Source: Methylomonas methanica MC09 (GTDB taxonomy: Bacteria > Pseudomonadota > Gammaproteobacteria > Methylococcales > Methylomonadaceae). From it: a DNA stretch of 64,000 nt. Positions 1-8,074 of this stretch are shown piece by piece. Made by a program: the position numbers and the translations under genes. The stretch spans positions 1,054,001 to 1,118,000 of the forward strand of contig NC_015572.1 in the NCBI RefSeq assembly GCF_000214665.1, given 5' to 3'. A model generated the notes under the pieces. That model was not told the origin of the DNA, did no database searches, and saw only the letters and a program-made list of their open reading frames with translations. Position 1 is the first letter of the stretch; every line of letters begins with the position of its first letter.

Positions 1-1
1 T

Positions 2-901
2 AAGCTTATGGCTAGCGAGAGCCGCTACAAGACCTTGTTTGAAACGGCTAGCGACGCGATCTTTATTATGTCCGGCGAGGTGTTTGTGGACTGTAATGCC
101 GCAACGCTGGATATGTTCCGCTGCACGCGCGAACAAATTATCAACAAACCGCCTTACGATTTCTCGCCCGCCATCCAGCCGGACGGCCGCGATTCTCTAT
201 CCGCCGCGCGCGAAAAAATCCATGCGGCCCTGCAAGGGCGGACGATGTTGTTTGAGTGGTGGCATCAACGCGCCGACGGCGAAGTCTTTTATGCCGAGGT
301 GTCGCTACATGCGTTTAGAATCGAGACGGACGATTTTATTGTGGCTATTGTGCGCGATATCAATAAACGAAGGTTATTGGAGCAACAGCTGGAAAAACAG
401 GCGCATACCGATGTTTTGACCGGGTTGAACAGCCGTGGCCATTTGCTGGCGTTGCTGGAGCGGGAAATCAAGCGGGCCAAGCGGTATAACAGTCCGTTGT
501 CCGTTGCCATGCTGGATCTGGATTATTTTAAGGCGGTCAACGATAACCATGGTCACCATGCGGGCGACATGGTGCTTAAAGCGTTTGCGCGCGTATGCCT
601 TGAGGTGTTGCGTAAGATCGATGTTATCGGCCGGGTCGGCGGCGAGGAGTTTGTGGTTTTGTTTCCGGAAACGACGCTTGAACAGGCGCTGGAGGTTGCG
701 GAGCGGCTTCGGCAAGCGATTGCGGCAATGAACGTGCGCATCGAATCCGGGTTATGTATCCGGTTCACGGTATCCATGGGTTTGGCCGCGCTGGACAATA
801 ACGATATCAATTTGGACGGACTGCTGACTCAGGCCGACAAAGCCTTGTATCAGGCTAAATATGGCGGCCGTAATAAAGTCTGTTGTTTCTCCGCGGGATG
901 A
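2..901 (+). CDS. PAS-GGDEF diguanylate cyclase, probably 5'-truncated by the window edge
   Basis: Predicted cytoplasmic enzyme making c-di-GMP from two GTP. Numbering from the ATG at 8, a PAS sensor domain fills about residues 1-120 and a GGDEF domain about 130-297. The active-site motif is GGEEF (211-215), and an RxxD inhibitory site (RKID, 202-205) sits five residues before it, so both catalysis and product feedback look intact. The frame stays open to the window edge before the ATG, and the PAS begins almost at once, so the true protein may be longer with more sensor or membrane segments upstream. The signal sensed by the PAS cannot be told from the sequence. Confidence 0.85.
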   Translation, partial: KLMASESRYKTLFETASDAIFIMSGEVFVDCNAATLDMFRCTREQIINKPPYDFSPAIQPDGRDSLSAAREKIHAALQGRTMLFEWWHQRADGEVFYAEVSLHAFRIETDDFIVAIVRDINKRRLLEQQLEKQAHTDVLTGLNSRGHLLALLEREIKRAKRYNSPLSVAMLDLDYFKAVNDNHGHHAGDMVLKAFARVCLEVLRKIDVIGRVGGEEFVVLFPETTLEQALEVAERLRQAIAAMNVRIESGLCIRFTVSMGLAALDNNDINLDGLLTQADKALYQAKYGGRNKVCCFSAG

Positions 902-983
902 CGCGAAGCCTATTTACCCGCGGCTTCATTTTAGAAAGTGTGGGGCTACAGAATTATTCGTTGCGTTACCCGTTGTAAGTGGT

Positions 984-1589
984 TCAGGCGATACTCTTGT
1001 TAATCTTCTTGGGACGATAGCCGGCAAACAGGCTGATCAAGCCGGTTAACCAAAGATAAAACGCGGGCGGCAAGGGCACGGTTGTTACCTGGCTCCATCT
1101 GGCGTAGGTGTAATCGCCAAAAAGTGCGGTGTCGAACGTAATCAAATTGGAGCTGCCGATAAATGAGTCGACGCTTAAATTACTTCGATTGTTGGCGATA
1201 TTTACAAAAACAAAGTTGGAATCCGCTGGATTGATTTTGTAGGGCGTAATAATGACACAGCCGAAAAATGACGAGGTTTCGCAACCTCGGGTCAAGGTTT
1301 GATCGTCGTCAAAGACGCCGACAAACACCTCTTCAAGCAACGATTTTGATGCTTCCTCGGCCGGGCCGATCTCTTTGAATACGAAATCGTCGGAACTGTC
1401 GCAGCCATCGAATAAACTAACGCAATCGCCATCCACGAATTCGACATCGAATAAGGTTCCGCCTACATCGACGCCGGTGGCGCCTGTCAATATGCCATTT
1501 CCGTCTATTTGGAAAACCGGCGCGGCAATTGAGGCTGAACAAAACAGCAGTAAGGTCAACAGGAAAAATTCGCGAAATAGCGTGGTCAT
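984..1589 (-). CDS. Secreted VPLPA/PEP-CTERM-type protein
   Basis: A 201-residue exported protein of unknown function. It has an N-terminal signal peptide (hydrophobic stretch about residues 8-22, ending in an SIAA cleavage-like site). Its C-terminus carries the tripartite sorting signal of PEP-CTERM proteins: a VPLPPA motif, a hydrophobic helix, and a basic tail (RPKK). Known family biology is recognition of this tail by an exosortase and sorting to the cell surface or matrix. The middle holds several cysteines and is rich in Asp, Ser and Phe; I recognise no catalytic domain. No exosortase gene is in the window. The tail assignment is firm, the function unknown. Confidence 0.75.
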   Translation of the reverse strand: MTTLFREFFLLTLLLFCSASIAAPVFQIDGNGILTGATGVDVGGTLFDVEFVDGDCVSLFDGCDSSDDFVFKEIGPAEEASKSLLEEVFVGVFDDDQTLTRGCETSSFFGCVIITPYKINPADSNFVFVNIANNRSNLSVDSFIGSSNLITFDTALFGDYTYARWSQVTTVPLPPAFYLWLTGLISLFAGYRPKKINKSIA

Positions 1590-1924
1590 CTATGCCCCCT
1601 AAAAACAAGGATTATAGTTAAGCCGGACGTTGTGAATGTACCCTTTCAGATAAGAGCGCGCCGCTCTAATTCCATTGATTGCAACCAAGCTAGCCGTTTC
1701 TATCTGGCTCAACAGAAAGTGTTTCAATGCTAAAACAGTAACGAGGGTTTTTATATCGCATTTACATGGCTTACGCAAACCCGTTCGATACGATTCCATC
1801 TGAATAAGCGGATTACCGAGCGATAGCGTCGGAACCGTTCAATCTGGTAAATCGCCGGGATGACGCTTCGCGGACTGTGGGTTGGCTAAGTCTGCAAACG
1901 TTTTCACCGGATGTTGCATTGCCT
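1590..1924. other. Intergenic region, no convincing gene
   Basis: Upstream of the PEP-CTERM-type gene. A 66-codon open frame on the minus strand (1599-1799) has no recognisable family or ribosome binding site and is not called. The promoter of the PEP-CTERM gene should lie here, but no clear -35/-10 pair stands out. Confidence 0.4.
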
Positions 1925-2091
1925 GGGTTGGGCTCTCATCGTTATACACATCTCTGTTTGATACCCGTCATTCCGGCAGGGATTGCCGGAATCCAGGCTG
2001 CACGGATAGCTTGAGGCGACCATCCATGGCACTGGATGCCCGCGTCCTGCGGGCATGACGATACTTGTGTATAACGATGAGGGGTTGGGCT
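1925..2091. repeat. MITE-like non-autonomous element with 16-bp TIRs and 10-bp flanking direct repeats
   Basis: The sequence CTCATCGTTATACACA at 1935-1950 is repeated exactly as its reverse complement at 2066-2081, giving a 147-bp unit with perfect 16-bp terminal inverted repeats. Immediately outside, GGGTTGGGCT occurs as a direct repeat at 1925-1934 and 2082-2091, exactly abutting the inverted repeats, as a target duplication would. The interior has nested palindromes (CCGGCAGGGATTGCCGG and GCCCGCGTCCTGCGGGC) like the dispersed intergenic repeats common in gammaproteobacteria. No coding capacity. Confidence 0.8.
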
Positions 2092-2279
2092 TGGGTTACC
2101 GGTAATTTTTCGAATAAGCGACGCTGCGAATTTTAATTATAAAATTCCGCAACCCTATAATTTATTTATTATTTTTTGTAAATAAACGGCAATTAATTAA
2201 ATTAATTTTCTTTTCTTTAGTTATCGGATTTAGGCGAGTAGAATTCAAAAGGTGTTAATTAGAGAATAGGAAAATAATA
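2092..2279. other. AT-rich leader of the next gene
   Basis: From about 2130 to 2275 the sequence is strongly AT-rich with A and T tracts, unlike its surroundings. It probably holds the promoter of the 2280 gene; the ribosome binding site (AGAGAATAGG) is weak. No structured RNA was identified. Confidence 0.35.
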
Positions 2280-2669
2280 ATGAAAAAGATCAATGCAGCG
2301 GTAATTTTGTTGGGCTTATCCTTGTGCGCGCCCGCGGTTTATGCGGACATTACGTTGCAGGCCAAAGATGAAGTGAATGGTTCCTGGAAGTTGGACCACA
2401 CTAAAAAAAATGCGGCTAGCGAGGAAAATCTAATGCGGGAAGACACCTGGAATTTTAAAGACGGTAAAGTCACCATTTTACATATCCCGCGTGACGGGGT
2501 TTTCTACGACCAGCCTCCGGTTAATTACGAAGTGGAGGACGGTAAATTAAAAATCTCCATTTTAGGCAGACCCGATAAATATGACGTGTATTCCCTGGTG
2601 GAAAAAAACGATAAAAATATGACCTTAAAAGGTAAATTCGGCGATTTGTATTTTTTTAACAAAAAATAA
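2280..2669 (+). CDS. Small exported protein of unknown function
   Basis: A 129-residue protein with a clear Sec signal peptide (residues 1 to about 22, ending AVYAD). The mature part is short, charged and apparently beta-rich, with alternating Lys/Asp and aromatic residues; its 'GSWKLD' opening and evenly spaced strands resemble small lipocalin-like domains, but I cannot name a family. No cysteines occur in the mature region and no lipobox, so it is probably a soluble periplasmic protein. It is monocistronic behind an AT-rich leader; a strong stem-loop follows its stop codon. Confidence 0.7.
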   Translation: MKKINAAVILLGLSLCAPAVYADITLQAKDEVNGSWKLDHTKKNAASEENLMREDTWNFKDGKVTILHIPRDGVFYDQPPVNYEVEDGKLKISILGRPDKYDVYSLVEKNDKNMTLKGKFGDLYFFNKK

Positions 2670-2673
2670 ACGT

Positions 2674-2892
2674 TTAGCTTACGTTATGGCGAAGCGGGAT
2701 TTTCGCCATAACTGTCAAAATTCTGTTGCTGTTCGCCTTGGCTAAATCCAGCATTTCCAAGTCATTTAATGGCGTGACGGTTAGTTCAGTATCGATATTT
2801 TGGGTTGATTGCTCGTTTAACATTTGCAAGGCAATTTGTTTATCTGTGTTGTTTAGCTCTTTTAAACCGGTTTCGATACTTGCCAATGTCAT
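2674..2892 (-). CDS. Small hypothetical protein downstream of xthA
   Basis: A 72-codon frame starting 16 bp after the xthA stop on the same strand, with a GGAG-type ribosome binding site (CCGGAG) before its ATG. The product is mostly helical, Leu- and Asn-rich, and has no cysteine, signal peptide or known motif. Spacing and ribosome binding site support translation as the second gene of an xthA operon, but the last dozen codons lie inside a perfect stem-loop, so coding status is uncertain. Function unknown. Confidence 0.45.
   Translation of the reverse strand: MTLASIETGLKELNNTDKQIALQMLNEQSTQNIDTELTVTPLNDLEMLDLAKANSNRILTVMAKIPLRHNVS
2684..2711. terminator. Perfect 10-bp stem-loop between convergent genes
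   Basis: TTATGGCGAA at 2684-2693 and TTCGCCATAA at 2702-2711 form a 10-bp stem with an 8-base loop. It lies just after the 2280-2669 gene and at the 3' end of the minus-strand transcript, so it may terminate or protect both. No U-run follows on either strand, so classic intrinsic termination is not assured. Confidence 0.4.
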
Positions 2893-2908
2893 GTTTTTCT
2901 CCGGTTCG

Positions 2909-3709
2909 TTAAGCGATGGCAGCGTCGGCGGAAAATGCCGTTTCGTAATCGATGATCAAAGGGGCGTGGTCGCTGAATCGCCGGTCTTTGTAAATAGTGC
3001 AGGAGACAGCGGTGCCGGCCAGTTGGGGGGTGGCTACTTGGTAGTCGATGCGCCATCCCACGTTTTTATCCCAGGCTTGGCCGCGGTTGCTCCACCAAGT
3101 GTAACAGGCGTCGGTCGCGTCCGGATGCAGTTTTCTATAGACGTCCACCCAGCCTTGTGTTTGTAAAACCTGTCCAAACCAGGCTCTTTCTTCGGGCAGA
3201 AAACCGGAGTTTTTCCGATTGCCGCGCCAGTTTTTTAAATCGGCCTGTTGATGGGCAATGTTCCAGTCTCCGCATACCACCACCTCGCGGCCGCTGGCCA
3301 TTAAAGCCGCCAGATGCGGATAAAACCGTTCCATCATGCTGAATTTGACCGCTTGCCGTTCCGGCCCGCTGGAACCGGACGGGAGATACAGCGACACTAC
3401 CGATAGATTGCCGAATCGGGCTTCCAGATAACGGCCTTCCGCATCTATGTCCGCATGCCCCAAGCCTTCGATTACCTCGTCGGCAGGCTGTTTGCTGTAT
3501 ATGCCCACGCCGCTGTAGCCTTTCTTTTCCGCATAATGAAAATAACCGAAATAGCCGTGTGGACGTTGCATTTGCTCGGTCAGATTGGCGTGCTGTGCTT
3601 TCAGCTCCTGCAGACAGACCAGGTCGGCCCGTTGATGCGCCAGCCATTCGTATAGGCCTTTATTGGCGGCGGAGCGGATACCGTTTAGGTTAAGGGAAAT
3701 AATGCGCAT
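2909..3709 (-). CDS. xthA: Exodeoxyribonuclease III
   Basis: A 266-residue AP endonuclease/3'-5' exonuclease of the ExoIII family, acting in base excision repair. Start chosen at the ATG whose product begins MRIISLNLNGIRSA; the longer open frame upstream does not resemble the family. Family landmarks are all present: N-terminal NLNGIRSA, the metal-binding Glu in LQELK, the GDWNIA catalytic Asp/Asn segment mid-protein, and C-terminal SDHAPL with the general-base His. Length is normal. A small hypothetical gene follows 16 bp downstream. Confidence 0.93.
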   Translation of the reverse strand: MRIISLNLNGIRSAANKGLYEWLAHQRADLVCLQELKAQHANLTEQMQRPHGYFGYFHYAEKKGYSGVGIYSKQPADEVIEGLGHADIDAEGRYLEARFGNLSVVSLYLPSGSSGPERQAVKFSMMERFYPHLAALMASGREVVVCGDWNIAHQQADLKNWRGNRKNSGFLPEERAWFGQVLQTQGWVDVYRKLHPDATDACYTWWSNRGQAWDKNVGWRIDYQVATPQLAGTAVSCTIYKDRRFSDHAPLIIDYETAFSADAAIA

Positions 3710-3881
3710 GATGGTCTTGGCTGGGTTGTCGGAATAGAAAATAATGGAGAGTATTAGTCTAACGTCTTGAATTAGAGTGTATTTTGTCCTGATTGTATTG
3801 TGGTATTTTATACCGGATAACACGCTGGAAAGTGTCTCTTTCCCTATAACTGACGCGTGAGGAAAGTTGGGGGATAGCTAA

Positions 3882-6509
3882 ATGAATAAGGCAAAAGTGA
3901 AGAATTTAAATAGCGGCAAGGAGGATGGCCGCGTAACGACTACCGTGGACCAAATTAGCCGGCTTAAACGCCTATACGAATTAAGTATGTTGATGTCGGG
4001 CGATCCCATGGAGGTTTTTAGCTATGCCGCCCGCATGATGGGTGAGTTGCTGGATGTTAAAGTGGTTTGCCTGTCTGAAATTCAAGGGGAAAAATTACAA
4101 TTTCTAAGTGTTTATGCGCGAGGGGAAATTTATACCCATGCAGGTTCTTGTTCGTTAGCGGTTACCCCTTGCGCTACCGTGGAAGCATCCAAGGCTATTC
4201 AGATTATCCAGAATGTCGCCGAGCAATTTCCGCGGGCGGCATTTCTGCAAGAGCACAAGGCATTTTCGTATTGCGGCTTTCCGGCATTGGATAACAAGGG
4301 TAAGGTCGTGGCGGTGACCTGTCTTTTGGATGACAGGCCGCATGAGTTTGCCGAAGAAGACCTGGAGCTGCTGAGAATAGTCGGGCAACGCATCGGCATG
4401 GAGCTGGAACGCAAACGCCTGGATGAACAGAAGGAAGCCACCCTGGCGGCGCTAAGGGTCAGCGAACAGCAAAATCGGCTAATACTCGACAATGCCGGGG
4501 ACGGTATCATCATTCTGAACGATCAGGGCTTGATAGAAAGTTTCAACCATACCGCTCAAGAGATGTTCGGCTACCCTGCCAACACCGTAATAGGCAAGCA
4601 CGCGAAAAGCCTATTTGCCGATTCGGCGCATTCCGATCAGGATCAAGGTTTTGGCTGGTTGCTGATGCGCGTGCAAAAAGGCGGAATTATCCGGGCAACC
4701 GAGATTCAAGCCTATTATGCGGATAAATCCAGCTTTCCCGTTGAGTTATCGATCGCCTGCCTGCAACTGACCAAGGGGCGGGTTTATACCTTAATTGTGC
4801 GCGACATTACCCTGCGCAAGCACTTCGAGCAAAAGTTGTCGCAAACGCATACGGTGTTCGAAAATACCTCGGAAGGCATCGTCATCACCGACACCGATAA
4901 CCGCATCGTAGCCGTTAATAAAGCCCTATGCGCCATGACCGGTTATACGCAAGCCGAATTGATCGGACAATTCCCGTCGAAATGGAAGTCGGGTCTACAT
5001 GATGAGGTCTTCTTTAGCAAGTTATGGCGGGCTTTGCTGGACGAGGGGCAATGGCAGGGCGAAATCTGGAACCGGCATAAGTCCGGCGAGGTGATTCCGA
5101 TGCTGGAAAATATTAACGTAATCAGGGATAGCAAAGGCGCTATCAGCAGTTATGTCGCCATCATGACCGATATCACCGGGATCAAGCAATATGAAGAGAG
5201 GTTGTCCCATTTGGCCCATCATGATCCCTTAACCGGCTTGGCCAATCGCATTCTGCTGGAAAAGCGGGTGTCGTTTGCCATGCGGCAAGCCAAACTCCAA
5301 AAGCATCTGCTGGCCGTGCTGTTTATCGACCTGGACCGCTTTAAAAACATTAACGATAGCTTTGGGCATTCTGTAGGCGATTTACTGTTAAAGGAGGTGG
5401 GCAGCCGTATAGCGTCCTCGGTGCGCGAAACCGATACCGTATCCCGGTTGGGCGGGGATGAGTTCGTGGTAATTCTCGGCGAACTGGATGGTCCGGAGTT
5501 TGCCCACGTCGTTGCGCATAAATTGCTGAGGATTTTGGGGCATGCCATCGTCATAGAGGGACGGGAGTTTATCGTTACGCCCAGTATAGGTATTGCCATG
5601 TATCCGGACGATGCCTTGACCATTGAAGACTTATTCAAGCATGCCGATACCGCCATGTACCATGCTAAAAACCAGGGCCGGAATAATTGCCAGTTTTATA
5701 GCGCCGGTTTGAGCTGGAAAGTCTACGAAAATCTGATGCTGGAAAGTGCTTTGCACAATGCCGAGGAACGTGGCGAACTGAGCGTGCATTTTCAACCGCA
5801 ATTCGATTTGAAATCCGGCAAGCTAATGGGAGCGGAAGCTCTGGTTCGTTGGTTGCATCCCGAATTGGGTCTGATCTCGCCGTCTCAATTTATTGCGTTG
5901 GCGGAAGAGTCCGGTCAGATCATCAAGCTGGGTGAGTGGGTGGTCAGAAATGCTTGCGTACAAATAAAACAATGGCTGGATCAAGGCTTTAATTTGGGAC
6001 GGGTGTCGGTTAACGTATCCGCCCTACAGATTCAGCGGGGGAATTTCGCCGAGTTGGTGGGGCGGGTTTTGCGTGAAACCCGATTGGCTCCCGGTTTTCT
6101 GGAGCTGGAAGTTACCGAGAGCTTTATCATCGAGGCCGAACAGTCGTTGGCAATGTTGGATACGCTACGGGAAATGGGGGTGGAACTGGCCATCGATGAT
6201 TTCGGCACCAGCTATTCCAGTCTGAAATACTTAAAGCTTTTACCTATTCAGCGCTTAAAAATTGACCAGTCTTTTGTGCGGGATATTCCTAAGGACCCCA
6301 ACAGCAACGCCATTGCCCGCGCGGTGATTGCCATGGCAAAAAGCCTGCAGTTGGAGACGGTCGCGGAAGGGATAGAGAACGCACAGCAACGGGATTTTTT
6401 TATGGCGGAAGGTTGTCAGTGTGGACAAGGCTACTATTTGGGTAAGCCGGTGTCCGCCGCCGCGTTCGTGGAACTGTATTTGACGGATGGCGTTTCGGTA
6501 ACACACTGA
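3882..6509 (+). CDS. GAF-PAS-PAS-GGDEF-EAL c-di-GMP turnover protein
   Basis: An 875-residue soluble protein with both c-di-GMP synthase and phosphodiesterase domains. Order: GAF about 25-175, PAS about 190-315, PAS with PAC about 320-440, GGDEF 440-605, EAL 615-865. The cyclase site is canonical (GGDEF 524-528) with an RxxD feedback site (RETD 515-518). The EAL domain keeps its key residues: EALVRW (652-657), EVTE (743-746), DDFGTS (772-777), the RLKID lysine (793) and AEGIE (828-832). Both activities are therefore plausible, probably switched by the GAF/PAS sensors. No membrane segment. It stands alone between xthA and erpA. Confidence 0.92.
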   Translation: MNKAKVKNLNSGKEDGRVTTTVDQISRLKRLYELSMLMSGDPMEVFSYAARMMGELLDVKVVCLSEIQGEKLQFLSVYARGEIYTHAGSCSLAVTPCATVEASKAIQIIQNVAEQFPRAAFLQEHKAFSYCGFPALDNKGKVVAVTCLLDDRPHEFAEEDLELLRIVGQRIGMELERKRLDEQKEATLAALRVSEQQNRLILDNAGDGIIILNDQGLIESFNHTAQEMFGYPANTVIGKHAKSLFADSAHSDQDQGFGWLLMRVQKGGIIRATEIQAYYADKSSFPVELSIACLQLTKGRVYTLIVRDITLRKHFEQKLSQTHTVFENTSEGIVITDTDNRIVAVNKALCAMTGYTQAELIGQFPSKWKSGLHDEVFFSKLWRALLDEGQWQGEIWNRHKSGEVIPMLENINVIRDSKGAISSYVAIMTDITGIKQYEERLSHLAHHDPLTGLANRILLEKRVSFAMRQAKLQKHLLAVLFIDLDRFKNINDSFGHSVGDLLLKEVGSRIASSVRETDTVSRLGGDEFVVILGELDGPEFAHVVAHKLLRILGHAIVIEGREFIVTPSIGIAMYPDDALTIEDLFKHADTAMYHAKNQGRNNCQFYSAGLSWKVYENLMLESALHNAEERGELSVHFQPQFDLKSGKLMGAEALVRWLHPELGLISPSQFIALAEESGQIIKLGEWVVRNACVQIKQWLDQGFNLGRVSVNVSALQIQRGNFAELVGRVLRETRLAPGFLELEVTESFIIEAEQSLAMLDTLREMGVELAIDDFGTSYSSLKYLKLLPIQRLKIDQSFVRDIPKDPNSNAIARAVIAMAKSLQLETVAEGIENAQQRDFFMAEGCQCGQGYYLGKPVSAAAFVELYLTDGVSVTH

Positions 6510-6612
6510 ATTGTGTGTGTTTTACGGTTATGCATAGCCAAGCGAATAATTCTTGATTAAAATAGTAGGTAAAAGCATAATCATTTTTTATCAGTTACTT
6601 AGAGAGACTTAT

Positions 6613-6945
6613 ATGGCCGATCCTATTGTGTTTACCGATAGTGCTGCAAGCAAGGTTGCAGGTTTGATTCAGGAAGAGGGTAACGATAACCTTAAACTGC
6701 GGGTTTATATTACCGGCGGCGGTTGCTCGGGTTTTCAGTACGGTTTTACCTTCGACGAGGAAGTTAACGACGACGACACGCAAATCCGGAACGGCGGCGT
6801 GACGGTATTGATCGATTCGATGAGTGTGCAATACCTGACCGGTGCAGAGATCGATTATAAAGAAGACCTGACCGGCGCCCAGTTCGTGATCCGCAATCCC
6901 AACGCCACGACCACTTGCGGCTGCGGTTCCTCCTTCTCGGCCTGA
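6613..6945 (+). CDS. erpA: Iron-sulfur cluster insertion protein ErpA
   Basis: A 110-residue A-type carrier that delivers Fe-S clusters to apo-enzymes. Start set at the ATG of MADPIVF, with an AGAGAG ribosome binding site just before it; the longer frame adds a non-conserved leader. The three conserved cysteines are present: one in GGGCSGFQY and two in the C-terminal TTCGCGSSF. The acidic stretch VNDDDT and the match of the N-terminus to ErpA favour ErpA over IscA or SufA. No isc or suf genes are adjacent, as usual for erpA. Confidence 0.92.
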   Translation: MADPIVFTDSAASKVAGLIQEEGNDNLKLRVYITGGGCSGFQYGFTFDEEVNDDDTQIRNGGVTVLIDSMSVQYLTGAEIDYKEDLTGAQFVIRNPNATTTCGCGSSFSA

Positions 6946-6998
6946 TGCGATAACGATGCGTCCGTGGGCCGGCAGGGCTTAAGCCTCGGACTATGTGT

Positions 6999-7778
6999 TT
7001 AGCGCAGCCAATTGATTTCCAGGGCGGTAGCTTCGCCTATCACGCATTCGGCCAAACTGTCCGGCATGCGCATACGGTTTTCCGATAAGGGGATACGTCC
7101 GGCCATGATTTCCGCCCGGTGCTGCGGGTAGAGCGGCGATTGGTCGGGGTCCGCGTAACCGACGGGAAACAAGGCGCTGTTGTACGGGGCGTACTTATCC
7201 CCGGCGCCGACGGTATGCAACACCTCGTGAGCGATCACGATATTGTTTTGCTGGTCTTGCTCGATAGCGGCGAAAGCCTGCACCAGCGCGACCAAGCCTT
7301 TATCCAACCCCAGCGAATGCTGCAAATGTTTGCCTTTTTCGGGCGCGCGATACTGCACAAATACGCGGATCCTGCGAATATTGGAGTCCGAATCCGGGGT
7401 GTTTTGATACACCCAATAGCGAAACTTCATGCCCCACCAGATAATGGCCGCATAACCGGCGCTCGGTAACGGTGCAGGCGGTGGTTGCGTCGTCACTACC
7501 GGTCCCAGTTTGGTTAAGGTCGGCTGCCGGGAAATCAGATTGTAGTCCCGGCTTTGTTCGGCAAAGAAGCGATCGATGGGGGCGAATACGCTATCGTCCA
7601 ATTCACGGATATAGTCGTCGACTGCCGGATCGCCGTTTGCGGCGTTGATGGGGTAAATCACCAACTGCAAAGGTTCGGTCCAAGAGCGGGATTTGAGTTT
7701 TTGCTGCTGAGCGTAAAAAGCCAGGCCGAGCAACAGCGTCAGCAGTATCAGGATACGGATGCTTTTGAATAAGGGCAT
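6999..7778 (-). CDS. Membrane-anchored putative zinc metallopeptidase
   Basis: A 259-residue protein with one N-terminal membrane segment (about residues 7-23) and a probable periplasmic remainder. A zincin-type HExxH motif (HEVLHTVGAGDKY, His184-His188) is followed by a Gly-Asp-Lys-Tyr stretch and by acidic residues that could supply a third ligand. The rest matches no family I can name. There are no nearby partner genes: erpA converges from the left and the DUF2235 gene lies to the right on the other strand. Peptidase activity is an inference from the motif. Confidence 0.6.
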   Translation of the reverse strand: MPLFKSIRILILLTLLLGLAFYAQQQKLKSRSWTEPLQLVIYPINAANGDPAVDDYIRELDDSVFAPIDRFFAEQSRDYNLISRQPTLTKLGPVVTTQPPPAPLPSAGYAAIIWWGMKFRYWVYQNTPDSDSNIRRIRVFVQYRAPEKGKHLQHSLGLDKGLVALVQAFAAIEQDQQNNIVIAHEVLHTVGAGDKYAPYNSALFPVGYADPDQSPLYPQHRAEIMAGRIPLSENRMRMPDSLAECVIGEATALEINWLR

Positions 7779-8074
7779 AACGGTAAATTCTGGTTAATCG
7801 GCGCGAAAAGTTCGTTTCAATTCAGACTTGGTTTGCCGGCTACGCCGAAGCTCTATGGGGTACGCCACTAAAAAAGTTGCCCGGACCCGCGATGTTTCAA
7901 TTAGCATAGCAGCTGATTTTCACCGATAGCCAGTAATATTCACGCCGACCGCCCAGGAATGCCGAATCGCGTAAAATCCGCTAACCTTCAAACCGGTTTT
8001 TCAAGAACTTTGAACGCCAAATGTCAGCGGCATGATCATTACCAAAAGCCAAAAATAATAAAGAGGAGCCAGCC

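Noticed and set aside
1599..1799. 66-codon open frame on the minus strand upstream of the PEP-CTERM gene
   Set aside because: No ribosome binding site, family signature or conserved context; probably chance.
2092..2279. Riboswitch or structured leader RNA
   Set aside because: AT-rich without a conserved stem set or recognisable aptamer motif.
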